From assembly GCA_025964715.1 (NCBI GenBank), contig JAOPYH010000135.1:1-38502 (forward strand): a stretch of DNA of 38,502 bases, in the 5' to 3' direction. A model generated the notes under the pieces. The model searched no databases. It was given only the letters and a program-made list of their open reading frames with translations, and was not told where the DNA came from. Position numbers and translations under genes: made by a program. Below, in pieces: positions 26,464 through 36,122 of this stretch (within the stretch, counting starts at the first letter, position 1; the number at the start of each line of letters is the position of its first letter). The DNA comes from Streptosporangiaceae bacterium. GTDB taxonomy: Bacteria; Actinomycetota; Actinomycetes; Streptosporangiales; Streptosporangiaceae.

Positions 26464-27042
26464 TCAGCTCCGTACCACCGGCTCGCCGACCAGCGTCACG
26501 TCCGAAGCGCGCAGCTCGGCCAGCGCACGGTCGGTGGTCCCCTTGGCCACCCCGGCCGTCATGTCCAGCAGGATCCTGGTCGCGAAACCCGCCCTCGCCG
26601 CGTCCAGCGCGGTGGCGCGGACGCAGTGGTCGGTGGCGATGCCCACGAGGTCCACGTCGGTGATCTCGCGCTGCCGCAGCCACTCGCCGAGCGGTACGTC
26701 GTCGTCGGTCGAGCCCTCGAAACCGCTGTAGGCCGCGGTGTGGTGCCCCTTGCTGAAGACGGCCTCGATCGGGGCCAGGGCCAGGTTGTCGTGGAAGTCC
26801 ACACCTGGCGTGCCGACCACGCAGTGGGGTGGCCAGGTCTCGACGTAGTCGGGATCATCGGAGAAGTGCCCGCCGGGGTCCAGGTGGTAGTCCCGGGTCG
26901 CCACGATGTCGGCGTACTCGCCACGGTGCTTCGCGACGTAGTCGGAGATCGCCGTGGCGACGTCCGCGCCACCACCGACGGTGAGCGACCCGCCCTCGCA
27001 GAAGTCGTTCTGCACGTCGATGATGATCAGTGCTGCGGTCAT
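26464..27042 (-). CDS. pncA: Nicotinamidase
   Basis: A 192-residue isochorismatase-fold enzyme hydrolysing nicotinamide to nicotinate and ammonia in NAD salvage. The catalytic triad is visible: Asp9 (IIIDVQNDF), Lys98 (FSKGHH) and Cys140 (ATDHCVRAT). The metal site Asp51, His53 and His59 (RDYHLDPGGHF) is intact, so the protein should be active and, in mycobacteria, would be of the type that activates pyrazinamide. A TAGCGT box about 40 bases upstream of the ATG may be its -10. The next enzyme of the route, PncB, is encoded 5 kb away in this window. Confidence 0.93.
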   Translation of the reverse strand: MTAALIIIDVQNDFCEGGSLTVGGGADVATAISDYVAKHRGEYADIVATRDYHLDPGGHFSDDPDYVETWPPHCVVGTPGVDFHDNLALAPIEAVFSKGHHTAAYSGFEGSTDDDVPLGEWLRQREITDVDLVGIATDHCVRATALDAARAGFATRILLDMTAGVAKGTTDRALAELRASDVTLVGEPVVRS

Positions 27043-27114
27043 GGTGGCCTCCCACGAGATCCCGACAAGAGTGGACGCTACCCCAGCCCGGTGATGCCAT
27101 GTCTCACCTGGTCA

Positions 27115-27141
27115 CCCGGCCGGACGGCCGCGGCGGCCGGG
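27115..27141 (-). terminator. GC-rich hairpin after the thioesterase gene
   Basis: CCCGGCC and GGCCGGG arms with a 13-base loop, about 30 bases past the thioesterase stop codon on the minus strand, upstream of pncA. Confidence 0.5.
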
Positions 27142-27170
27142 CTCGTCGTGGTGCCGCCGGTGCCCCCGGG

Positions 27171-27977
27171 TCAGCCGAGCCGCGGTTTGTCCGAGCCGCG
27201 GGCCACTCTGGCGAGCTGACGGCTCTGTGCGACCAGCCGCCCGGAGGAGTCCCACACCTCGACGTCCTCGTCGAACCAGCCGGCGTGCACGAGCCGCCCG
27301 GTGCCGAGCAGCGTCAGCCAGCCCGGGGCCGGGATGGCCCGCATGTGCCAGGTCAGTTCGACCGTCGGCGACCACCCGTACGAGCCCGTGTTGAGCACGA
27401 CCGGCGGCAGAGCGTCCACCGCGAGCGCCAGGGCGAAGGCGTCGGGTTCGTAGCGGTCCCTGAGCCGGAAGTAGGCGCGGCCCTCGGGCCGTCCGCTGGG
27501 CTGCCCGTCGAGCCAGCCCATGGTGGCCGCGTCATAGCGCGTCTCGACCTGTTCCGCGAACCCGCGGCGGGGCTTGCCGGAGTCGAAGTTCACACAGTCC
27601 TCGAGGGCCGGCATGTGCGGACGCTCGCCGGTCCAGGCCGGCTCCACGTCAGCGTCCAACGTGCCGGTGGTGACCGTCGCGTCGACCACGGGCTGGTCGC
27701 CCTGGAGCAGGGACACGCGCGCGGTCGCGGCCGTACGGCCGGCCTTGCGGGGTTCGACCAGGATCTCGGCGGGGCCCGGCCGGGCCACCCGGAGGAAGTT
27801 CGCACTCGTGGCGACCGGGTGGGCGTGCGGGGACGCGTCGACGGCGGCCCGCAGCAGCGTGGCCATCAGGTAGCCGCCGTTGAGAGCCTCTTCGAACCCG
27901 AACTCCTCGTCGAGCTCGGCCTGGTAGCGGCCCTCTTCGAGCCGCCGCACCGCGGTGGCCTCACCGAACCTGCTCAT
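27171..27977 (-). CDS. Acyl-CoA thioesterase family protein (double hot-dog)
   Basis: A 268-residue protein of the TesB-like thioesterase group common in actinobacteria. The N-terminal half holds FGFEEALNGGYLMATLLRAA, which covers the hot-dog helix and the GGY turn, and the ANFLRVARPGPAEILVEPRKAGRTAATARVSLLQ strands; the C-terminal half repeats the pattern with VELTWHMRAIPAPGWL and GWFDEDVEVWDSSGRLVAQSRQLARV, where Asp and Gln are the usual catalytic positions. Substrate chain length cannot be read. ATG 27977 (MSRFGEA) has GGTGGAG 5 bases before it. A pair of small palindromes lies just upstream. Confidence 0.87.
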   Translation of the reverse strand: MSRFGEATAVRRLEEGRYQAELDEEFGFEEALNGGYLMATLLRAAVDASPHAHPVATSANFLRVARPGPAEILVEPRKAGRTAATARVSLLQGDQPVVDATVTTGTLDADVEPAWTGERPHMPALEDCVNFDSGKPRRGFAEQVETRYDAATMGWLDGQPSGRPEGRAYFRLRDRYEPDAFALALAVDALPPVVLNTGSYGWSPTVELTWHMRAIPAPGWLTLLGTGRLVHAGWFDEDVEVWDSSGRLVAQSRQLARVARGSDKPRLG

Positions 27978-27993
27978 GCACACTCCACCACGG

Positions 27994-28018
27994 TTCTAGA
28001 ATCGCGTTCGAGTCGAAC
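27994..28018 (-). promoter_or_regulatory. Paired small palindromes upstream of the thioesterase gene, candidate operator
   Basis: TTCTAGAA (27994-28001) and GTTCGAGTCGAAC (28006-28018) are both perfect palindromes, 4 bases apart, within 45 bases of the start codon. The TAGAATCGCGTTCGA stretch between them recalls TetR-type operators of lipid genes in actinobacteria, but spacing differs and the binder is unknown. Confidence 0.4.
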
Positions 28019-28147
28019 TGTACCCCGCGCCACTCGGCGGCCGGCGGAGTGGTCGGTGTGACACAGGACCGTCTTTGGGCCGGACGTTAATGATCATCGT
28101 CGGGGGTCGAGGAACTACTCTGGTGTCCCCTCACGCGGAGAGATGCT

Positions 28148-29131
28148 GTGACGCTGCACGAATCAAAGCATGCCGGATATACCGACCTCGGCCGCTTCCA
28201 TCAGCACTTCGTCGCCGAGGCTCCGGCGGCACGGCTCGCGATCGAGCAGGCCGCTCCGCTGATCGCGTCGGTGTCCGCAACGCAGCAGTCCGCGCCGCAG
28301 CCGGGCCCGCGGCCGGAGCGATCCCTTGTGCCGCGACGAAAGAAGAGACGGCCGCAGCGGGCACTGTATGAGCACGCCGACATGGGTCCCGTACCGGCGG
28401 AGGGGGACTGCTTCAGCCGGCTGGCCGAGCTCGCGGAGCCGGAGAACTGGGCGGGCCGCCGGCAAAGCCGGCGCGATGGCAACTGGGTGCTGCGGGAGTA
28501 CGTCGAGTGGACCTTCGAGCGGCTGCACCGGGCGCGCCAGGTGGCGACCTCCGCGGACGGCCGTCACAGCGTCTTCAACACCGGGCTCGCGACCGTGCGG
28601 GAGGCGGCGATCTACGGTGTCTTCACGCCCAACCCCGACCCCGACGGTCCGCCGTGGCGGCTCGGCGGCTGGGTGGCGGAGACCGACCGGGTGCTGCTGG
28701 ACCGCTTCCCCGAGCCGCCGGGACTGGCGTCCTACACCGACGACCTCGCCGACCTTGTCTACGACCGGCGACGGGAGCTGACGGTCTGCCCCAGGCGGCT
28801 CCTGGAGACCAAGGACAGCCTCTCGGTGCTTCCGGGCCCGTTGCGGAGCAACCCCTACCAGGCGGGCCTGATGCTCGAAAGTGCCGTCCGGCGGGCGGAG
28901 GCGCGCGTGCGGCGAAGCCACCGGGCCGCCGTCGCGTGCTGGGACCCGGCGTACGAGCGGGTCCAGCTGCTCCTGCCGTTGTCCCTCACCACGCCCGGGA
29001 CCGTCGACCTTGCACTGGTCGTCTCCCGCGAGGGCGAGACCTACAGCGGGCACACCGTCCTCGGCCTGGACGAGGCCTACGCCCGCGCCCGGCAGATCGC
29101 CCGCCCGGAAGAGTGGCTCACCGCCAAGTAG
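28148..29131 (+). CDS. DUF3825 domain-containing protein
   Basis: A 327-residue protein. The first about 80 residues are low-complexity with a basic patch (PRRKKRRPQ). The rest matches DUF3825: LAELAEPENW, LREYVEWTFERLHRARQ, the SVFNTGLATVREAAIYGVF block, DLADLVYDRRRELTVCP, NPYQAGLMLESAVRRAEARVRRSHRAAV and the C-terminal LLLPLSLTTPGTVDLALVVSREGETYSGHTVLGLDEAYARARQI. No catalytic motif is known to me. The family is patchy across bacteria, which hints at an accessory or stress role; the basic segment suggests nucleic-acid contact (inference). GGAG 7 bases before GTG 28148 supports the start; a TACTCT box about 35 bases upstream may be the -10. Confidence 0.82.
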   Translation: MTLHESKHAGYTDLGRFHQHFVAEAPAARLAIEQAAPLIASVSATQQSAPQPGPRPERSLVPRRKKRRPQRALYEHADMGPVPAEGDCFSRLAELAEPENWAGRRQSRRDGNWVLREYVEWTFERLHRARQVATSADGRHSVFNTGLATVREAAIYGVFTPNPDPDGPPWRLGGWVAETDRVLLDRFPEPPGLASYTDDLADLVYDRRRELTVCPRRLLETKDSLSVLPGPLRSNPYQAGLMLESAVRRAEARVRRSHRAAVACWDPAYERVQLLLPLSLTTPGTVDLALVVSREGETYSGHTVLGLDEAYARARQIARPEEWLTAK

Positions 29132-29241
29132 CCGCGGACCTGAAAGCCCCCCGGTGACCGCGGGACCAGGACCGCGGGCCGGCCTGATTCTTACGGCCTA
29201 TCGTCACCGCACCGCTACAAGACCGAGAGGCAGGCCTTGGT

Positions 29242-30481
<1,240 letters not shown>

Positions 30482-30745
30482 TGCGATGGTCTCCTTAGCG
30501 TGTGTACGGCTGGTGGTCTGGTGCGGGACTCGGCCGCAGCGGCGGAGTCGGGCAGGTGCGAGCTCGATCAAGGCTTCACAACACGGCTGGGCGCTCGTCG
30601 AATTCCTCCCCGAGGGGAACGCCTCAGGAACAGTCGTAGACCACTTCGGCACGGCAATGCCCGAACAGGTAGGTCTGCACAGGCGAGAGACGGTTTGAGC
30701 CCCGCGGGCTCCGCTCGATCGTCTGCATTCGTCCAGTTTACCGAG
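30482..30745 (-). other. 264-bp gap between mec and cysO
   Basis: Unusually long for a module that is tightly packed elsewhere. No gene is supported. On the minus strand it contains a GAGCCCGCGGGGCTC palindrome (30697-30711) and a CCCCTCGGGG stem nearer cysO, so a leader with its own promoter or attenuator is possible. The cysO frame happens to stay open across most of it without good codon signals. Confidence 0.45.
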
Positions 30746-31162
30746 TCAGCCGCCGGCCCCGAGGATGCGGACCTCTTCCTCGGTGACCTGCCCGTCCAGG
30801 ATGCGGTACGAGCGGAACTCGGCGTCTTCGGAGTCCCTGGTCGAGACGAGCACGTAGTGCGCGTTCGGCTCGGAGGCGTAGGAGATGTCCGTACGGGAGG
30901 GGTAGGCCTCGGTCGCCGTGTGCGAGTGATAGATCACGACCGGCTCCTCGTCCGCGTCGTCCATCGCCCGCCACACCTGGAGCTGTTCCAGGGAGTCGAA
31001 CCGGTAGAACGTGGGCGAACGTTCGGCGTTGGTCATCGGGATGAAGCGGGTGGGCGCATCCGAGCCCAGGGCGCCGGCCACGACGCCGCACGCCTCGTCG
31101 GGGTGGTCCGCCCTCGCGTGCGCAACGATCTTGTCTACGAGGGCCTGCTCGATCGTCAGCAT
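30746..31162 (-). CDS. mec: JAMM/MPN+ metalloprotease Mec
   Basis: A 138-residue zinc peptidase of the Mov34/MPN/PAD-1 family. The JAMM motif is complete: Glu23 (PDEACG), then His79-x-His81 (YHSHTATEAYPS), Ser89 and Asp92. In M. tuberculosis Mec releases cysteine from the CysO-cysteine adduct. Here it may also trim the six-residue tail of CysO, as QbsD does for QbsE in Pseudomonas. It heads the mec-cysO-cysM group, downstream of DUF2017 and clpS on the same strand. Confidence 0.92.
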   Translation of the reverse strand: MLTIEQALVDKIVAHARADHPDEACGVVAGALGSDAPTRFIPMTNAERSPTFYRFDSLEQLQVWRAMDDADEEPVVIYHSHTATEAYPSRTDISYASEPNAHYVLVSTRDSEDAEFRSYRILDGQVTEEEVRILGAGG

Positions 31163-31257
31163 GCTGGAAGGCTACCGACCGGGGGCCGGCGGCTCGCCAA
31201 TGGCACCCCTGACCTGGGGCAGGCCGGTGGCGGGGTCTCTCCCGCGGCCACCACCGG

Positions 31258-31782
31258 CTACCAGAGCGCGCGGACGAGGCTCTCCTGCAGGACCGTCAGC
31301 CAGTCGTAGACGGCGAACATCGCATAGCGCGGGTCGTCGAGGTCCAGCCCGGCGATGCGGTCGTAGGCCTCCTCGGTGACGTCGAGCCGGGTCCCGAGGG
31401 CCAGCCGTATGTCGTTCAGCACCCGCAGCCAGGCCTGCGCCAGCTCCTCGTCGACCGAGACCACGCCGGGACGCAGCGCGTCCAGGACACCTGCCGCGTC
31501 CCGCTGCTTGCGGTCGCGAAGGCCCGCCTCGGTGTAGCGCCGGAAGTCTCCCGCGGCCTCCGGGTCCTCTCGGTAGGCGTCGGGGAACAACCGCGCCAGC
31601 ACGGGGTCATCGGGGGCCTCGGCCTGCTCGGAGATGCCGAGCGCCGCCAGCTCGCCCTCGCTGCCCGGCCGCTCGCCGACCAGTGCCACGAGCTGCTCCA
31701 CCAGAGTACGGACGACCGCCGCCTCCTCGGTCGACAGCCGCAGCACCAGCCCGCTCCGGGCCCTTTCGAAACCGCTCTTCAT
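31258..31782 (-). CDS. DUF2017 domain-containing protein
   Basis: A 174-residue cytoplasmic actinobacterial protein, orthologous by position and sequence to M. tuberculosis Rv1332. Family blocks are LRLSTEEAAVVRTLVEQLVALV, DDPVLARLFPDAYREDPEAAGDFRRYTE and RYAMFAVYDWLTVLQESLVRAL. It is nearly always next to clpS; here only a handful of bases separate the clpS stop from its start (GTG 31785 or ATG 31782), so translation is probably coupled. A link to Clp proteolysis is implied by context only. Confidence 0.9.
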   Translation of the reverse strand: MKSGFERARSGLVLRLSTEEAAVVRTLVEQLVALVGERPGSEGELAALGISEQAEAPDDPVLARLFPDAYREDPEAAGDFRRYTEAGLRDRKQRDAAGVLDALRPGVVSVDEELAQAWLRVLNDIRLALGTRLDVTEEAYDRIAGLDLDDPRYAMFAVYDWLTVLQESLVRALW

Positions 31783-31788
31783 CACTGG

Positions 31789-32079
31789 TCAGACATCCTG
31801 CCTCAGGGTGGCCCACAGCCCGTAGGAGTGCAGGATCTCGACGTTCCGCTCCATCTCCTCACGGGTGCCGCTCGCCACGATGGCTCGTCCTTTGTGGTGG
31901 ACGTCGAGCATGAGCTTCTCGGCTTTCTTCCGTGGATAGCCGAAGACCGACTGGAACACGTAGGTGACGTACGACATCAGGTTGATCGGGTCGTTCCAGA
32001 CGATCGTGATCCACGGCCGGTCGGGCCGCATGTCCTCCTCGGACCGCGGCCGCTCGAGCTCAACCGGCGCGGTGCTCAT
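31789..32079 (-). CDS. clpS: ATP-dependent Clp protease adaptor ClpS
   Basis: A 96-residue N-degron adaptor that delivers substrates with bulky N-terminal residues to ClpC1/ClpP. The family core is clear: WITIVWNDPINLMSYVTYVFQSVFGY, where Asn-Asp and Met line the N-degron pocket, then HHKGRAIVASGTREEMERNVEILHSYGLWATL. ATG 32079 (MSTAPVELERP) gives the usual length; GTG 32091 with GGAGGGG before it is an alternative. First gene of the clpS-DUF2017-mec-cysO-cysM run and divergent from pncB. Confidence 0.93.
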   Translation of the reverse strand: MSTAPVELERPRSEEDMRPDRPWITIVWNDPINLMSYVTYVFQSVFGYPRKKAEKLMLDVHHKGRAIVASGTREEMERNVEILHSYGLWATLRQDV

Positions 32080-32263
32080 CAGCCGGTCCACCCCCTCCGC
32101 TTCTGGACCTGCCCATCTATGGTGCACACACGGGGCCTTAATCTTTCAACTTGCCCACCACGCGCCCGGGAGCCGGGTGCAAGGGATCAGCGATCAAGCG
32201 ACGAGGAAGCCGCGTGTCAGACGTCTGCGCGCCGGCGAGCGGAGAGCCCATGAGTAGTAGGCG

Positions 32264-33574
32264 ATGACGAGTACTGCGCTGCTGACCGATCAATATGAGC
32301 TAACCATGCTCCAGGGCGCCCTGGAGAGCGGTACGGCCGATCGGCGCGCCGTCTTCGAGGTGTTCGCCCGCCACCTGCCGCCGGGCCGCAGGTACGGGGT
32401 GGTGGCCGGCATCGGCCGCTTGCTCGATGCGCTGGAGTCGTTCGTCTTCGACGAGCCGATGCTGGAGTTCCTGAGGGCGCAGAGGATCGTCGACGACGCG
32501 ACCGCCGCCTGGCTGTCGGATTACCGCTTCTCCGGTGACATCTGGGCCTACGGGGAGGGCGACTGCTACTTCCCCGGGTCACCGATCATGGTGGTCGAGA
32601 GCACGTTCGCCGAGGCGGTGCTCCTGGAGACACTCGTGCTCTCGGTGCTCAACCACGACTGTGCGATCGCCTCGGCGGCCGCCCGCATGGTCCGCGCGGC
32701 CGGTGACCGTCCGATCATCGAGATGGGATCCCGGCGGAGCCATGAGATAGCCGCGGTGGCCGCCGCCAGGGCCGCCTACATCACCGGGTTCAGGACCACG
32801 TCCAACCTCGAGGCCGGGCGGCTCTACGGGGTGCCGACCGCGGGCACCTCGGCACACGCCTTCACCCTGCTGCACGACAGTGAGCGGCACGCCTTCGAGT
32901 CCCAGCTCGCCTCCCAGGGCCCCGAGACCACCCTGCTCGTGGACACCTACGACGTCGAACGGGCCGTACGCATGGCCGTGGAGCTCGCCGGACCGACACT
33001 GGGGTCCGTACGGATCGACAGCGGCGACCTCATGGCCATGGCCCGCGAGGTGCGGGAGCTGCTCGACTCGCTCGGCGCCAAGGAGACCCGGATCGTCGTC
33101 ACCGGTGACCTGGATGAGTACTCCATCGCGGCGCTGGCCGCCGCGCCCGTGGACGGCTATGGCGTCGGAACCTCGCTGGTGACGGGCTCCGGCGCGCCCA
33201 CCGCCGGGCTCGTCTACAAGCTGGTGGCGCGCGGCGACTCGGCGGCGCCGGACGCCCCCGTGCGGTCCGTGGCCAAGAGGTCGGTGGGCAAGCCGAGCCG
33301 CGGCGGCCGCAAGTCAGTGGTGAGGCGCATCGACGGTGACGGGATCGCCCAGGCCGAGCTGGTCTCGATCGGCGAACCGTCTCCGGGCCGGCACGACCGG
33401 ATGCCGCTCCTGCCGCTCGTACGCGAGGGCGAAATCGTCGGCCGTGAGCCCCTCAGCGCCGCCCGGGCCAGGCATGAACGCGCGCTGCGTGAGCTGCCGC
33501 CGACCGCGTTGCAGCTGTCCCGGGGCCACCCGGCGATCCCCACGGAGTACGTGAACGGACGACCCCACCACTGA
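32264..33574 (+). CDS. pncB: Nicotinate phosphoribosyltransferase
   Basis: A 436-residue enzyme joining nicotinate with PRPP to nicotinate mononucleotide (ATP-stimulated), downstream of nicotinamidase in NAD salvage. Seen: LLTDQYELTMLQGAL at the start, EMGSRRSHE and GFRTTSNLEAGRLYGVPTAGTSAHAF, which includes the region of the phospho-accepting His, then VRIDSGDLMAMAREVRELLDSLG and GYGVGTSLVTG. The C-terminal about 100 residues contain VYKLVARGD, RKSVVRRI and DRMPLLPLVREGE, as in the actinobacterial branch (M. tuberculosis pncB1, Rv1330c). No good Shine-Dalgarno is present before ATG 32264; a TAGTAG lies 3 bases upstream. Confidence 0.94.
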   Translation: MTSTALLTDQYELTMLQGALESGTADRRAVFEVFARHLPPGRRYGVVAGIGRLLDALESFVFDEPMLEFLRAQRIVDDATAAWLSDYRFSGDIWAYGEGDCYFPGSPIMVVESTFAEAVLLETLVLSVLNHDCAIASAAARMVRAAGDRPIIEMGSRRSHEIAAVAAARAAYITGFRTTSNLEAGRLYGVPTAGTSAHAFTLLHDSERHAFESQLASQGPETTLLVDTYDVERAVRMAVELAGPTLGSVRIDSGDLMAMAREVRELLDSLGAKETRIVVTGDLDEYSIAALAAAPVDGYGVGTSLVTGSGAPTAGLVYKLVARGDSAAPDAPVRSVAKRSVGKPSRGGRKSVVRRIDGDGIAQAELVSIGEPSPGRHDRMPLLPLVREGEIVGREPLSAARARHERALRELPPTALQLSRGHPAIPTEYVNGRPHH

Positions 33575-33678
33575 CGCCAGGCGATTTGTAGTGGTTTGGG
33601 ACACACTGCGACGGTGGTTCTGGTCACGGTGCCGTGTGATCTAGGGCGCACGGCATACTGCCAGGTCATCTTGTCGCC

Positions 33679-33684
33679 TAGCCT
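33679..33684 (+). promoter_or_regulatory. Candidate -10 box, leaderless murI
   Basis: TAGCCT lies 8 bases before ATG 33693 with no ribosome-binding site. No clear -35. Confidence 0.4.
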
Positions 33685-33692
33685 GGGTCACC

Positions 33693-34526
33693 ATGTCAGA
33701 CGCGCCCATCGGGATCTTCGACAGCGGGTTCGGTGGGCTCACCGTCGCCCGAGCGATCCTGGACCAGCTTCCCGGCGAGCCGATCCTCTATCTCGGGGAC
33801 TCGGCCCGTCAGCCGTACGGTCCCCGGCCCATCGCCGAGGTCCGCGCCTACGCCCTCGAGATGCTGGACCAGCTGGTCGGCGAGGGCGTGAAGATGCTCG
33901 TGATCGCCTGCAACAGCGCCAGCGCCGCGGTGCTGCGGGACGCCCGTGAGCGCTATGAGGTCCCGGTAGTCGAGGTGATCTTGCCGGCCGCCCGCAGGGC
34001 CGTACGGGCGACGGGCAACGGGCGCGTCGGGCTGATCGCCACCCGGGCCACGGTCACGAGCCGGTCCTACGACGACGCGTTCGCCGCCGCGCCGCAGGTG
34101 GAGCTGGTCAGCGTCGCCTGCCCGAGGTTCGTCGAGTTCGTGGAGAACGGCGTGACGGCCGGCGAGGAGCTGCTCGACATCGCCGGCGAATACCTCGAGC
34201 CGATCATCGACACGGGCTGCGACACGCTGATTCTGGGATGCACTCACTACCCATTGCTGACGGGCGTCATCTCGTACGTGGTCGGCGACGGGGTCACACT
34301 GGTCTCAAGTGCCGACGAGACCGCTAAGGATGTCTACCGAGTGCTGCACGATCAGGGACTGGCCCGGCCGGAGAGCTCGCCCGCGCCGGCGCATCGCTTT
34401 CGCGCCACCGGTGACCCCGCCCTCTTCACCACGCTCGGGCGCCGCTTCCTCGGTCCCGAAATCAGCGTGGTGGAGAGCATCCCGCCCGACCCCAAGGTCA
34501 CGACTGTGTCATCTGCTGCGCCCTGA
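33693..34526 (+). CDS. murI: Glutamate racemase
   Basis: A 277-residue cofactor-independent racemase making D-glutamate for peptidoglycan. The two catalytic cysteines are Cys73 (IACNSASA) and Cys183 (LGCTHYPLL), with Asp10-Ser11 (FDSGFGG) and [11 protein letters not shown] at the active site. Length is normal. It heads a same-strand run with the MBL phosphodiesterase, rph and rdgB, the order found in M. tuberculosis Rv1338-Rv1341. Confidence 0.95.
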   Translation: MSDAPIGIFDSGFGGLTVARAILDQLPGEPILYLGDSARQPYGPRPIAEVRAYALEMLDQLVGEGVKMLVIACNSASAAVLRDARERYEVPVVEVILPAARRAVRATGNGRVGLIATRATVTSRSYDDAFAAAPQVELVSVACPRFVEFVENGVTAGEELLDIAGEYLEPIIDTGCDTLILGCTHYPLLTGVISYVVGDGVTLVSSADETAKDVYRVLHDQGLARPESSPAPAHRFRATGDPALFTTLGRRFLGPEISVVESIPPDPKVTTVSSAAP

Positions 34527-34553
34527 GCCATATGCCGGAGTAAGGAGTTACGT

Positions 34554-35306
34554 GTGCGACTCACCGTCATCGGCTGCTCTGGCAGCCTCCCAGGGCCGAA
34601 CAGCCCGGCGTCCTGCTATCTGGTCGAGGCGGAGGGATTCTCCCTCCTGATCGATCTCGGCAGTGGGGCGATCGGGCCGCTGCAGAGATATCAGGACCTG
34701 CATGCCATCGATGCGGTCTGCATCTCCCATCTGCACGCCGACCACTGCCTAGACCTGTGCGGATACTGGATCGTGCGGAAGTACTATCCGCGCCCGGGCC
34801 AGACCAGGGTCCCGGTGCACGGGCCGAGCGGCACGGCCGAGCACCTCGCGCGGGCCTACGGCCTTGATGCGGACCCGGGCATGCGCGAGACCTTCGACTT
34901 CCAGGACCTCCGCCAGGAGACCTGGCAGCTCGGGCCGTTCCGGGTCACGACCGCGCTCATGAACCACCCGGTGGAGACCTACGGTTTCAGGATCGAGCAC
35001 GGCGGCCGGGTGCTGGCGTACTCCGGGGACACCGGTGACTGCGACGCCCTGGTGGACCTGGCCCGCGACGCCGACGTCTTCCTGTGCGAGTCGTGCTGGT
35101 TCGAGGGCCCGGACCTGCCGGAGGACATGCACCTGACCGGCCGTACGGCCGGTGAGCACGCGGCCAGGGCGGGTGCGCGCAAGCTCGTTCTCACGCATCT
35201 GCTGCCCTGGAACGACTCCGTGCGCACGCTGGCCGAGGCCAAGGCCAGCGGATTCCAGGGGGACATCGAGGTTGCCCGGCAAGGGGCGGTCTACGACCTG
35301 GCCTGA
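34554..35306 (+). CDS. MBL-fold cyclic nucleotide phosphodiesterase-like protein (Rv1339 type)
   Basis: A 250-residue metallo-beta-lactamase-fold protein. The metal motif SHLHADH (His59, His61, Asp63, His64) is intact, with later ligands in MNHPVETYGF, YSGDTGDCDAL and LTHLLPW. The M. tuberculosis orthologue Rv1339 is an atypical class II cAMP phosphodiesterase, so control of cAMP is the likely role; ribonuclease Z-like activity is the older alternative. AAGGAG 6 bases before GTG 34554 fixes the start. It lies 27 bases after murI. Confidence 0.9.
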   Translation: MRLTVIGCSGSLPGPNSPASCYLVEAEGFSLLIDLGSGAIGPLQRYQDLHAIDAVCISHLHADHCLDLCGYWIVRKYYPRPGQTRVPVHGPSGTAEHLARAYGLDADPGMRETFDFQDLRQETWQLGPFRVTTALMNHPVETYGFRIEHGGRVLAYSGDTGDCDALVDLARDADVFLCESCWFEGPDLPEDMHLTGRTAGEHAARAGARKLVLTHLLPWNDSVRTLAEAKASGFQGDIEVARQGAVYDLA

Positions 35307-35344
35307 CCGGATCACGGCGCAAATGCGGGCAAGGGCACGGGCGA

Positions 35345-35350
35345 TAGGGT
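35345..35350 (+). promoter_or_regulatory. Candidate -10 box, leaderless rph
   Basis: TAGGGT lies 7 bases before ATG 35358. A GAGAGG also sits just before the ATG, but too close to serve as a normal ribosome-binding site. Confidence 0.35.
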
Positions 35351-35357
35351 GAGAGGT

Positions 35358-36077
35358 ATGGCTCGCCCCGACGGTCGTGCGACCGACCAGCTCCGTCCCG
35401 TCAGCATCCAGCGCGGCTGGCTCTCTCACGCGGAGGGCTCCGTGCTCGTCGAGTTCGGCGGCACCCGCGTGCTCTGTGCCGCGACGGTGCAGAACACCGT
35501 GCCGCGCTGGCGCCGCGACAGCGGGCTCGGCTGGCTGACGGCGGAATACGCGATGCTGCCCCGCGCGACCAACACGCGCAACGACCGCGAGTCGGTGAAG
35601 GGCAGGCTGGGCGGGCGCACCCAGGAGATCTCCCGGCTGATCGGCCGGTCGCTGCGGGCCTGTGTCGACTTCAAGGCACTCGGTGAGAACACCATCATCT
35701 TGGACTGCGATGTCCTGGAGGCCGACGGCGGGACACGTACGGCGGCGATCACGGGCGCCTACGTGGCGCTGGTCGACGCGGTCGGCTGGCTGCACGAACG
35801 CAAGCTGATCAAGGGCGATCCGCTGACCACCTCCGTGGCGGCCGTGAGCGTGGGGGTCGTGGAGCGTGAGCCCAGGCTGGACCTCTGCTACCAGGAGGAT
35901 GTCGCCGCCGAGACCGACATGAACGTCGTCTGTACGGGCGACGGGCGCTTCATCGAGGTGCAGGGCACCGCCGAGGGGCAGCCGTTCGATCGGTCCGAGC
36001 TGGACGCGCTCCTCGACCTGGCGGCGCGCGGCTGCGCCGACCTGACGAACCTGCAAAAAGAAGTCCTGGCCCCATAA
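35358..36077 (+). CDS. rph: Ribonuclease PH
   Basis: A 239-residue phosphorolytic 3' exoribonuclease for tRNA 3' maturation. Recognised by [66 protein letters not shown], the phosphate-site [40 protein letters not shown] and [13 protein letters not shown]. It starts 51 bases after the MBL gene and is followed by rdgB after 45 bases. Confidence 0.95.
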   Translation: MARPDGRATDQLRPVSIQRGWLSHAEGSVLVEFGGTRVLCAATVQNTVPRWRRDSGLGWLTAEYAMLPRATNTRNDRESVKGRLGGRTQEISRLIGRSLRACVDFKALGENTIILDCDVLEADGGTRTAAITGAYVALVDAVGWLHERKLIKGDPLTTSVAAVSVGVVEREPRLDLCYQEDVAAETDMNVVCTGDGRFIEVQGTAEGQPFDRSELDALLDLAARGCADLTNLQKEVLAP

Positions 36078-36122
36078 GGCCTGGAAAGCCCTGAAGCAGG
36101 TGTCGCCGAGCGGAGCGAGCGG

